Below, one piece after another: positions 34,033-45,100 of a stretch of DNA of 64,000 bases. Position numbers and translations under genes: made by a program. Position 1 is the first letter of the stretch. Every line of letters begins with the position of its first letter. The notes beneath the pieces were generated by a model. That model ran no database searches and was not told the DNA's origin. It saw nothing but the letters and a program-made list of their open reading frames with translations. Origin of the DNA: Rhodanobacter sp. C05 (GTDB taxonomy: Bacteria; Pseudomonadota; Gammaproteobacteria; Xanthomonadales; Rhodanobacteraceae); NCBI RefSeq assembly GCF_002001165.1, contig NZ_MUNQ01000008.1:186001-250000 (forward strand), given 5' to 3'.

Positions 34033-34923
34033 TTAACCAATCCTGTTGAGCAGTAGCGAGGAGATGGTGTCGTCCGCGGTGCCGGAAATGACCCGGGCAT
34101 CGCTGATGGTGAATTTGTGCAGTATGTCCGGGGAGATGTGGGTAGGCTCGTATAGCACGCTGCGCAACCCCGAAGATGTACGGCAAATCACTTCGCAATC
34201 GGGTTTGGCCGAGGCGTGGATGTTGTCGAGGATCAATTTTTTCGGCTTCGCCAACAAGGCAATGATGATCACGTCGTAGGCGCTGACGTCGTAATGGGGA
34301 GAATCTCCATGGATGACGTTGATCACCCCTTTCAGATCAAGCTTGGCGATCAGGCCTCGCGAACGTTCCACCGCGTCCATGGAAAGATCCAGCCCGTCGA
34401 CGGCAATGCCCAGGTACCGGTGCAGCCACATCGCGCTGATCGGAAAAGGACCGGATCCGATGAACAATGCGCGCCGATGCGTTCGATGGCGCAACATTGA
34501 AATTTCCCTCTTCAGAAGGCGCTGGAAACGATTGTTGAGGCGGTAATCGTTCAGTGAGCTGGTTCCTGCGCACAACCGTTCGACAAAGATCTGTTCCAGT
34601 GCCGTTTCCCAGGCACAGTAGGCGTTGTTCAGCAATTCCACCTCATCGCGACCATAGCCTAGTCCGAACAGCAGCTGGTCCACGTCGTTGGCGAGAAAAA
34701 CCTTGGATTCCAGATACTCGACCAGTGGATCCAGCAGGTGGAAGTGATCCCGTGCATCGCTTACCAGTATCGGGTATTCGCGAAGGACCTGGACCGCCTT
34801 GCCCACACTCTCGTGAAACGATGAAGTGCAACGAACCAGCGCATCGATCATCTTTTCGACATCTCGAATCGAACCGACACGCTCGTCCAGGTCATCTTTC
34901 ATTTTCAGCAGGTCTAAATGCAT
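34033..34923 (-). CDS. Nicotianamine-synthase-like aminocarboxypropyl transferase
   Basis: The 296-residue protein has a helical N-terminal domain and a Rossmann SAM-binding domain beginning RRALFIGSGPFPISAMWLHR near residue 153. The signatures FIGSGP, SAYDVIIIALLAKPKK and CRTSSGLRSVLYEP line up with nicotianamine synthases of plants, archaea and fungi and with the bacterial metallophore enzyme CntL. These transfer the aminobutyrate arm of SAM, and nicotianamine formation ends in an azetidine ring. In an NRPS cluster such an enzyme could make a diamino acid or azetidine-2-carboxylate unit, or a metal-binding arm; this is inference. The ATG at 34923 follows AAGGAGGGAG at ideal distance; an ATG ten codons earlier lacks such a site. 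Confidence 0.75.
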   Translation of the reverse strand: MHLDLLKMKDDLDERVGSIRDVEKMIDALVRCTSSFHESVGKAVQVLREYPILVSDARDHFHLLDPLVEYLESKVFLANDVDQLLFGLGYGRDEVELLNNAYCAWETALEQIFVERLCAGTSSLNDYRLNNRFQRLLKREISMLRHRTHRRALFIGSGPFPISAMWLHRYLGIAVDGLDLSMDAVERSRGLIAKLDLKGVINVIHGDSPHYDVSAYDVIIIALLAKPKKLILDNIHASAKPDCEVICRTSSGLRSVLYEPTHISPDILHKFTISDARVISGTADDTISSLLLNRIG

Positions 34924-35027
34924 AACTCCCTCCTTTTCAGCGCATAAAGGCATGCGGTGATGTCATTGCGCGAACGATTGATTGAGTAGGTGAACAACGT
35001 GTCCTTTCTTGTTCGTCGATGCGTATT

Positions 35028-35852
35028 TCACGATACGGAATTCCTGTATGAGGGGTTGCCGAAACTTTGGTGAATGACATCGGCGACGGCATAGAAGTCG
35101 ATGCTGCTGCCATGGCGCAGGCTCGCATAGGGTGGCGCCCGGAAACACGGATTCTGGAAATACATGATCGACAGCCTTGGCTCGATCGCTTCGTCACAGG
35201 AAACCGCGTGCAAGACGCTGCGGATTTCATTGTCGGTGGCCAGTTCCAGGAGCTTGCCGGCCATGACGAAGATTTCATCGGGAGCGAAGTTGATATGTTG
35301 CAGCCGCTGGTGATCGCCCACCATCAGGCCCTGATCGGTTTGCGCGATAAAGGTCAACAGCTGGCTGTCGACATGTGGATCCATGCGGTATTCGCGCTGG
35401 CGTTCCGCGGCCGAGTATTCGAGGTTATAACGGCAAACCTGGATATAGGAATCGTCGCCTGGGGCCTTGGGCGCCGTACCGCCCAGCCGCGCGAAGACCG
35501 CATCGAGCACGACGTTGGAGAGCGCAGCCGCGGCCTGCTCGTAGGCGACGATCGCGCGGTAAAAAGACGTCGAAGCCGTGGGATATCTGGCGTGCAGCGC
35601 GCGGTACTTCTGAAAATAACAGAAGCGTTCGCATAAATCGGGGTGGCCGGGATTGTTCGCCGCATACTCCGAGCCGAAAGGAAGAAATCCGTCCAACTGC
35701 TCCGGAAAACAGAACTGCTGCTTTTCGTCCTCGGAAATTTCCGCGAGCCCGGCGGGGATAAGCCGGAAAGCTTCGCGTAACGTCGGCGGCATCGAAAATA
35801 CGGCGTAGCCATTCTCAAGAAGGCCATCCACAACCCGGCTAATCTCGTTCAT
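35028..35852 (-). CDS. 2-oxoglutarate/Fe(II)-dependent oxygenase (IPNS-like)
   Basis: The 274-residue protein belongs to the isopenicillin-N-synthase-like superfamily. The iron triad is H160-x-D162 in DPHVDSQLLTF and H215 in SVLHAVS, and the co-substrate-binding R226-x-S228 lies in EPRLSIMYFQNP. Typical reactions are hydroxylation, desaturation or ring closure of amino acids or carrier-bound acids. It starts at the ATG at 35852 with AAAGGAG directly upstream, and the NAS-like gene begins about 100 bases downstream. It follows the terminal NRPS gene after a 250-base gap, so it may have its own promoter. It is the first of the eight small genes that I read as the building-block pathway. Confidence 0.85.
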   Translation of the reverse strand: MNEISRVVDGLLENGYAVFSMPPTLREAFRLIPAGLAEISEDEKQQFCFPEQLDGFLPFGSEYAANNPGHPDLCERFCYFQKYRALHARYPTASTSFYRAIVAYEQAAAALSNVVLDAVFARLGGTAPKAPGDDSYIQVCRYNLEYSAAERQREYRMDPHVDSQLLTFIAQTDQGLMVGDHQRLQHINFAPDEIFVMAGKLLELATDNEIRSVLHAVSCDEAIEPRLSIMYFQNPCFRAPPYASLRHGSSIDFYAVADVIHQSFGNPSYRNSVS

Positions 35853-35916
35853 GACGCTCCTTTATCGTGAATACCCTGCATGTTTGCGATGCTTCCGATG
35901 ACGTCGACGGGAGTGT

Positions 35917-36087
35917 TCAAAGCTGCAGCTGGCGATCGGTCGCCATGCCCGTGACGAGCGTATGGAAATCGTTGAAGTTCAGACTGAGGCGCTAGTGCCG
36001 GGGCGATGGCACTCGCGCGGACTCTTCCGCGCCGAGAACCTGCGCCGCGCCGATGACGAAGCCCGGTGCGTCCGCAGTGGCATGCAT
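35917..36087 (-). pseudogene. Possible remnant between the NRPS and the oxygenase gene
   Basis: Starting 19 bases after the NRPS stop, an ATG opens a frame MHATADAPGFVIGAAQVLGA that meets a TAG after 31 codons. It stays in phase with a further 24 sense codons (RLSLNFNDFHTLVTGMATD and a few more) before a TGA. The pieces look protein-like but match no family I know. It may be a decayed gene or chance. Confidence 0.2.
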
Positions 36088-36105
36088 CGGAGTTAGCTGT
36101 GCGCT

Positions 36106-39100
36106 TCATGACACGACCTGACCGGCAGGTTGCCGCAACGGCTGCTGCTCATGGGTGGGTAAGCCCGGCAGGTCCTGACGCATTCGTTGTGCAATTGCCT
36201 GGGTACATGCCCCCTTCATAATCGTGTAGTGATTGGCCGCCAGCGCGATGCATTCCAGCAAACCATGGGTGCGACGACTCCATTCATCGCGAAGGTGATC
36301 GGCGTACGCCCCTTCCGCCGCGATGAACAGCACGGCCATCTGCTCGGCGGACGGCACGCTGTAGGTTTCCATCGCATAGAGATTACGGTCATAGGTAGCA
36401 AGGAGCTTTGCCGTTTCTTGCCGGCGTGTTGCCTCGGCCACCAGGTCGAGCCTGACCAGCAGGTTTTCCAGCGCATCCAGGCCGCCTTGCAGGTCACGCG
36501 GATCCAGGACCACGCCATCGTCCTGGCCGAGTACGTCCTCGCGCACGTGGGAAATGACTCGTCGCATCCGCTGCGCACTGGTCGCCGGGGGAGACGGCTG
36601 TGGCGGGTGCGTGTCGATCATGACCAATTGCGACACAAGTTCGCCTTGCGCGCGTAGTTGCGCAGCCATTTCCCACGCAAGCAGACCGCCGAAGGACCAT
36701 CCTGCCAAGCGATACGGCCCGGCGGGTTGAACCTGGCGCAGCCGTTTCAGGTAATGCTCGGCAAGTTCGGTCATGCCGAGCATGTCGTCTTCTTCGTCGA
36801 AATCCGATTCCAGCGCGTAGACACTCGCCTGCGGTTCCAGCAGGCGCGCCAGTTCGGCGTAGCAGAACGCGGTGCCGCCGATAGGATGCAGGAAGAAAAC
36901 CGGCTGGCGTTCGCTCTCCTTGGTCAGGGCTACGACGCCTTCCACACCGCTCGCTTGCGGTGACTCGTCGTGCTCGCCACGTGAAGCGGCGGCAATCCAG
37001 GCAGCGATCGATGCCGGCGTCGACAACGTAAAAATGTTTTGCAGTCGAAAATCTGCCGATGCAAGCTGGCTGATGCGTCGTACTAATTGCACCGCCAGCA
37101 GCGAGTGACCGCCAAGTTCGAAGAAGTTGTCGTTGCGGCCCACGCGCTCCACGCCGAGGAGCTCTTGCCAGAGCCGGACCAGGGTGGTCTCGACCTCGCC
37201 CTGCGGCGGCTCGTATTCACGGCGAGCGAAGGCACTGTCGTCGGGCGCCGGCAGCGCTCTTTGATCGAGCTTGCCATTGGGAGTGAGCGGCAGAGCGTCC
37301 AGCCTTACGAAGGCCACCGGCACCATGTAATCGGGAAGGTGCACGCTCAAATAGCTGCGCAGTGCAGCGGCCAACGCATCGGCTTCCGCATCATCCTTCC
37401 GAGTTGGGACGATGTAGGCGACCAGCCGCTTGTCGCCGGGGACGTCCTCACGTGCAAGCACGACGGTCTCGCGCACGGCGGGGTGTTCGGTCAGGCGCGA
37501 TTCGATTTCGCCCAGCTCGATGCGGAAGCCGCGAATCTTGACCTGTTGATCATTGCGGCCGAGGAAGACGAGATTGCCGTCAGGCAGATAACGGGCCAGA
37601 TCACCGGTGCGATACATCCGTGAATCGGGGTGCGGACTGAACGGGTCGGTGAGGAAGCGCTCGGCGGTCAGCTCGGGCCGGTTGAGATAGCCACGCGCCA
37701 CGCCCGCGCCGCCAACGTAGAGCTCGCCTATGGCGCCGCGTGGCACCAGCTGCCCGCACGCGTCCAGCAAATAAATCCGCGTATTGGCGAGAGGACGGCC
37801 GATGGGCACGATCTCGTTGCCGGGTACTTTTGCGCTGACTACGTAGGTAGTACAGCCGATGGTGGTCTCGGTGGGGCCGTATTCGTTGATCAACTGAACA
37901 TGCGGATAGCGTTCCTGCCAGAACGCGAGGTCACCCGGTACCAGCGCTTCGCCGCCCAGGATCAGGCTGCGCGCGGGCGCACTGGCATTCGAGGCATCCA
38001 AGACGGGATTGAGTATCTTCAAATGGGCGGGCGTCAGCTTGAGCAATTCGAATGCGCCTCCGACCGCCGCAGCGGAAACATCGGGCTTGCCCAGCGCCAT
38101 CAGTTCATTTTCAACCGGCAACAAGATCAGTGGCTGACCGGCGATGAGCGGTCCAAAGAAGATCGTCACACTGCCATCGAAGGCAAAGGACAACGAGGCG
38201 GGCGATCCGTTGCCGCCGGGCCGGTAATACGTCGCCTGTGTCGCCGTGAAATAGTTGACGAGATTGCGATGCTCGACCATGACGCCCTTGGGCGTGCCGG
38301 TCGAACCGGAGGTATAAATCACATAGGCCAGATGCTCGGAGGCAAGGCCCAGCTCGCGTGGATCTGGATCGGCATCGGCATGCACGATCCACGGCGCGTG
38401 CTCGCTCGCGAGGTCAAGTACCGTCAGCGAGGCAAGCGCCTCCTCACCGAGGGCATCACGCCCAATGGCGTCGCTGAGCAAGATCGCCGGGCCCGCATCG
38501 GCGAGGATCTGGGTGAGGCGTGTGCAGGGATAGGCCGGATCGAGCGGTACATAGGCACCGCCTGCCTTGAGGGTGGCCAGCAGACCGACCACCATGGCCG
38601 GGCTCCGCTCCAGGCAGATCGCGACGCGATCGTCCGGGCGCACGCCTTGCTCGATCAGGTAATGCGCCAGACGGTTGGCCTCGGCATTGAGCCGGGCGTA
38701 ACTGAGCGACTGCTCCTCGAAACGCAGGGCGATCGCATCGGGGGTGCGTTCGACCTGCTGCTCGAACAGCCGATGGATGCACAAATGGGCCGGATACGGC
38801 GCATCGGTATCATTCCAGGTCTTGAGCAGCAGGTTGCGTTCGGCAGCGGGCAGCATGTCCAGCTGGCTGATTGCCTGTGTCGGGTCGCGCACCATCGCCT
38901 GCAGCACGCGCCGCAGATAGACCGCCACGCGTTCGACGGTGCTGTGCTCAAACAAGGCCGTGGCGTATTCGAGACCGCCTTCGATCGTAGATCCCTGTTC
39001 TTCCAGCATCAGCGTCAAATCGAATTTTGATTTGCGCCGATGAGGTATGTCCAAGTCACGGTTCGCAATACCGTGCAACATCGATTCGCCGCTACCGCTG

Positions 39101-42100
39101 CCCTGGCCGGCTTGTACATGCCAGGTGAACATCACCTGGAAGATCGGGCTATAAGCGGGATCGCGTGGCGGCCGTACCACTTCCACTACCTGCTCGAACG
39201 AAAGATGTTCGTGCTCCTGCGCTTCCAGGAAGGTCGTGCGTGCCTGCTTCAGCAACTGGCTGACGCTGAGCGTGCCGGGTACCTCCATGCGCAGCGCCAG
39301 CATGTTGACGAAGAAACCAATCAGCTCCTCCAGCTCGCGCATCGGGCGATTGGCGGTCGGCGTGCCGATCACCACATCGTGCTGTCCCGACAACCGGCTC
39401 AGTACCACCGACCAGGCGGCCAGCATCGTCATGTACAAGGTGATGCCATGCGATTGGCTGAGCCGCCGCAAGCCCGTGGTCAACTCCGCATCCAAACCGA
39501 AGTCGACAAAATCGCCCGCGAGATCCTGCTGCGCCGGCCGTGGTCGATCGGTGGGCAAGGTCAGTTGCGCGGGCGCGTCACCCAGCGTCTTCTTCCAGTA
39601 CTCCTGCTGCTGCGCCAGCACGTCGCCGGACAGCCACTGCCGCTGCCATTGTGCGTAGTCGGCATATTGGTAGCCCAGCACCGGTAGCGGATTGGGTTGA
39701 CCTGCCTGGAAGGCGCGATACAGCGCTCCGAAGTCATTCCAGAACAAACCGATCGACCAGCCATCGGCAATGATGTGATGCACGGTCACCAGCAACACAT
39801 GTTCTTCGTCGGCCGTGCGAATCAGGCGGCCACGAATCAGCGGCCCCTGCGCCAGATCGAAACCGGCACTCGCTTCCGCTTCGATGCATCGACTCACGGC
39901 TTGCGGATCGGTACTCGCGCGCAGGTCTTCTTCGTCCAGTTGGAAGCGGCTGTCCGACGCGGCGGCAATGCTTTGCACCGGCACTTCGTTCACCGTGGGG
40001 AACGTGGTGCGCAATGCCTCATGCCGCCACAGCAGATGATCCAGCGCCTGCCGTACCGCCGCGTGGTCCAGCCGGCCAGTGAGTATCTGGCCCAGCGGGA
40101 TGTTGTAGGTCGCACCGACACCTTCGAACTGATTGAGGAACCACAACCGTTGCTGCGCGAACGATAACGGCGCCTGTTTGCGCAACGTCGGTTGCTGCAT
40201 CGAGGGCAGCTTGGTCTGCGGTGCCTGTGCCTGATCCAGCACTTGCGCGATCTGTTGCACGGTCGGATAGGTGAACAGGTCCATCAGGCGGAACTGGCGA
40301 TCCAGTCCGCGCTGGATACGGCTGATCAACTGCACGGCCAACAGTGAATGACCGCCCAGTTCGAAGAAGTTGTCGTTGCGTCCGACCCGCTCGACTTGCA
40401 ACACCTCCGCGAAGATCTCGGCCAGGCGCCGTTCGGTCTCGCCCTGCGGCGGTTCATAGCTACGTGCAGCCACGCCGCTCTGGTCCGGTGCCGGCAATGC
40501 CTTGCGATCAAGCTTGCCGTTTGGCGTCAGCGGCATTGTCTCTAAGCCCACGAATGCCGTTGGCACCATATAAGCCGGCAACGTATCCATCAGCTCCTTG
40601 CGCCAGGCCGCGACATCACCGTCGCCCTGCCCGACTACGTAGGCCACCAATTGCTTGTGTCCCGGCACGTCCTCGCGCATCAGCACGACGGCTTGCCGCA
40701 CTGTCGCCTGGCGTTCCAGTGCTTGCTCGATTTCGCCCAGTTCGATGCGATAGCCGCGCAGCTTTATCTGGTGATCAGCGCGGCCGAGATAATCGATCCG
40801 GCCATCCGCACGCCAACGCGCCAGATCGCCGGTGCGATACATGCGCGCCGATGCATCCGGCACGAACGGATCGCGCTTGAAGCGCTCGCCGGTCAATTCT
40901 TCACGGCAGTAATAGCCGCGTGCCACGCCTGCCCCGCTGATATACAACTCGCCACTCACGCCCACTGGCACCGGCTCGCCTTGCGCGTCGAGAATATAGA
41001 TACGCGTGTTTGCGATAGGCTGGCCGATATGCCCGTCGTAAATCTCCTCGCGTGTGATGCGGGTGTAGGTCGAATACGTGGTTGTCTCGGTCGGGCCGTA
41101 CAGGTTGTGCACCAGCTCCACCTGTGGCTGCGCAAACACACGCTTGACCAGCGCGGGCTTCAAGGCTTCGCCTGCCAGGTTCACCACCCGCACTGTCGAC
41201 GGCAGCATGCCTTCGTCCAGCAACACTTCCAGCGCCGAGGGCACGGTGTTGAGCAGCGTCACCGGTACCGGCGTCTTGGCCAGTTCCAGCACATTGGCCA
41301 CTACTTGCACCGTGCCGCCGCAGCTCAGCGGCAACAGAATCTCGAACACCGCCAAGTCGAAACTCAACGATGTGGCCGCCAGTGTTTGCTCCAGCATCGC
41401 GCTGTCGAATGCTTCCTGACCCCAATGCAGGAAGTTGGCCAGATTCGCACGCTGCAACATCACACCCTTGGGCGTGCCGGTCGAACCGGAGGTGTAGATC
41501 AGATAGGCCAGGTGCTCGGACGTCAGGCCTTCGGCTTGAGGCAAGTCGTCATCGGACTGACCGGCCACGGCGTGACTGTCATCGAGATCCAGGCATCGCC
41601 CTTCCCAGTGACCCAAGGCTGCATGCAGTGTCGATTGAGTCAACACTACCGCCGGCGCCGCATCGACCAGCATTGCCTGCAAGCGCGCCGGTGGATACGC
41701 CGGATCTAACGGCACATACGCACCGCCCGCCTTGAGCACGGCCAGCATCGCCACGACCATTGTCGTGCCGCGTTCCACGCACAAGCCCACGCGTACATCC
41801 GGACCAATACCTTCGGCGCGCAAGCAACGGGCCAATTGATTGGCCTGCGCATTGAGCTGGGCATAACTGAGCGTATCCGCACCGTGCGCCACGGCGATCT
41901 GGTCCGGCGTGCGGCGTACCTGCGCCTCGATCATTCGATGCGCGTCTTCGAAAACGTAGTCGCGCGCGGTCGACTTGTTCCAGCCATGCAGCACCTGGCT
42001 GCGTTCGGCGGACGGCAACATATCGAGCTGGCTGATTGTTTGCGCCGGATCGCGCACCATCGCCTGCAGTACGCGTCGCAGATAAACCAGGAGGCGCTCG

Positions 42101-45100
42101 ATGGTCGCACGCTCAAACAATGCCGTGGCGTATTCGAGACCACCACCGATCGTCGTGCCTTCTTCTAGCGCAAGCGTCAAATCGAATTTTGATTTGCGCG
42201 GAGCAGGCATATCCACATCGCGGATCGCGATACCCGGCAAGATCGATTCGCCGCTACCGCCGCCCTGGCCGGCTTTTACATGCCAGGTGAACATCACCTG
42301 GAAGATCGGGCTATAAGCGGGATCGCGTGGCGGCCGTACCACTTCCACTACCTGCTCGAACGAAAGATGTTCGTGCTCCTGCGCTTCCAGGAAGGTCGTG
42401 CGTGCCTGCGTCAGCAACTGGCTGACGCTGAGCGTGCCGGGTACCTCCATGCGCAGCGCCAGCATGTTGACGAAGAAACCAATCAGCTCCTCCAGCTCGC
42501 GCATCGGGCGATTGGCGGTCGGCGTGCCGATCACCACATCGCGCTGTCCCGACAACCGGCTCAGTACCACCGACCAGGCGGCCAGCATCGTCATGTACAA
42601 GGTGATGCCATGCGATTGGCTGAGCCGCCGCAAGCCCGTGGTCAACTCCGCATCCAAACCGAAGCTGATAAAATCACCTGCGAAATCCTGCTGCGCCGGC
42701 CGTGGTCGATCGGTGGGCAAGGTCAGTTGCGCGGGTGCGTCGCCCAGTGTCTTCTTCCAGTACTCCTGCTGCTGCGCCAGTACGTCGCCGGACAGCCACT
42801 GCCGCTGCCATTGTGCGTAGTCGGCATATTGGTAACCCAGCACCGGTAACGGATTGGGTTGGCCTGCCTGGAAGGCGCGATACAGCGCACCGAAGTCATT
42901 CCAGAACAAATCGATCGACCAGCCATCGGCAATGATGTGATGCACGGTCACCAGCAACACATGTTCTTCGTCGGCCGTGCGAATCAGGCGGCCACGAATC
43001 AGCGGCCCCTGCGCCAGATCGAAACCGGCAGTCGCTTCCGCTTCGACGCGTCGACGGACAGCTTGCGGATCGGTACTTGCGCGCAGGTCTTCTTCATCCA
43101 GTTGGAAGCGGCTGTCCGACACCGCGGCAATGTTTTGCATCGGCGCTTCGTTCACCGTGGGGAACGTGGTGCGCAATGCCTCATGCCGCCACAGCAGATG
43201 ATCCAGCGCCTGCCGTACCGCGGCACGGTCCAACCGGCCAGTCAGCACCAGGCCCAGCGGGATGTTGTAGGCCGAGCCGACACCTTCGATCTGATTGAGG
43301 AACCACAACCGTTGCTGCGCGAACGATAACGGCGCCTGTTTGCGCAACGTCGGTTGCTGCATCGAGGGCAGCTTGGTCTGCGGTGCCTGTGCCTGATCCA
43401 GCACTTGCGCGATCTGTTGCACGGTCGGATAGGTGAACAGGTCCATCAGGCGGAACTGGCGATCCAGTCCGCGCTGGATACGGCTGATCAACTGCACGGC
43501 CAACAGTGAATGACCGCCCAGTTCGAAGAAACTATCCCAGCGCCCGACCCTCTCGAGCTTGAGAACTTCTTCGAAAATCGCAGCCACACGCTGCTCGGTC
43601 TCACCTTGCGGCGGTTCGTAGCTACGTGAAGCCACGTCGCTCTGGTCCGGTGCGGGCAAAGCGCTGCGATCAAGCTTGCCATTGGGCATGAGCGGAATCG
43701 CGCCGAGCAGGACGAATGCCACCGGCACCATATAAGCAGGCAATGACTTCGTTACATGCTCGCGTAGCTCGGATACTTGCGGCGCCGAACGCGCCGCTGC
43801 GTCGTTCACAACGTAAGCCACCAGCTGCTGCATGCCGGGCTGATCTTCGCGAATCATCACGATGGCTTGCGCAACGGCGGCGTGGCTTTCGATCGCACGC
43901 TCGATTTCGCCCAGTTCGATGCGATAGCCGCGCAGTTTTACCTGGTGATCGGTTCGGCCGAGGAATTCCAACTGTCCATCCGGCCGCCAGCGCACCTGAT
44001 CGCCGGTGCGATACAACCGCTCGCCGTGCTTGCCGAATGGATCCGGTACAAACTTGTCCGCGGTGAGGCCGGGGTGGCCCAAGTAACCGCGAGCCAGACC
44101 AATACCGCCGATAAACAGCTCGCCGCGCGTGCCGATCGGCGCCAACCGCATCTGAGTGTCCAGCACGTAAAGCTGCGTATGCGCGACCGGCCAGCCGATC
44201 GGCACGATGGCTGGTCCATCCAATTGATCCGACCAGGCCGACTGGATCGCTGTTTCGGTAGGCCCGTAGCAGTTGACCAATCGGGCAGTGAAATGCTCCT
44301 TGAAAAAACGTACCTGTTCCGGCCGCAACGCTTCGCCACCGCAGACGACCAGGCGAACCTGTCGCCAAGTGGCAGGATCCACCAGAGCCAGCAACGCATC
44401 GAGCAGCGATGGCGAAAGATCAACGCAGGTTACGCCTTGCTCGGCCACCAACTCGGCAAGGTACTGCGGATCGTATTCGCCACGTGGACGGGCAACCACC
44501 AGGCTCGCACCCGATACCAGTGGTGCCAGCATTTCGGTAATGGACGCGTCGAAACTGATCGACGTCTTTTGCAGAAAGCGATCTTGCGCCGATAACGCGA
44601 AGGTCGCTGGAACCCAGCGCAACTGATTGACCAGGGCCTGCTGCGGCACGCCCACGCCCTTGGGCTGCCCGGTGGAACCGGAGGTATAAATGATATAGGC
44701 GAGATGGTCGGCATCCACGCGGCACGGCAAATCCTCGCTCGATATCTGCTGCAACGCTTCGCCGACCTGATCCAGGTCGATGCGCTGCCAATTGCCCTCC
44801 GCCAGCAGGTGACGCGTCTGTGCATCGAGCAGCAGCACCGTCAGGGATGAATCTGCGGCCATATAGGCCAGGCGATCTTCGGGGAGCGTGGGATCCAGCG
44901 GCACATACACGCCGCCGGCTTTCATCACGCCAAGCATGACGGCACAAAGATTCGCACCTCGATCGAGCAATACCCCCACTCTTACTTCCGGACCGACACC
45001 TGCCTCGACCAGATATCGGGCAATCTGGTTGGCGCGCGCGTTCAATTGCCGATAGGTAAGCGTTTCCTCGGTGCAAAAGACCGCTGGCACGTCGGCGTGC

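Noticed and set aside
28650-35852. Isonitrile (ScoA-E-like) pathway, because ligase, ACP and an Fe(II) oxygenase are present
   Set aside because: The oxygenase is of the IPNS-like type, not TauD-like, and the accompanying NAS-like, HDO and KASIII-like proteins are not part of known isonitrile clusters.
37630-39030. A 466-codon plus-strand frame inside the trimodular NRPS
   Set aside because: Mirror of the A3 domain in a GC-rich sequence; no family features. The same holds for other long plus-strand frames at 45184-46590, 47453-48592, 55878-57242 and 61860-63368.
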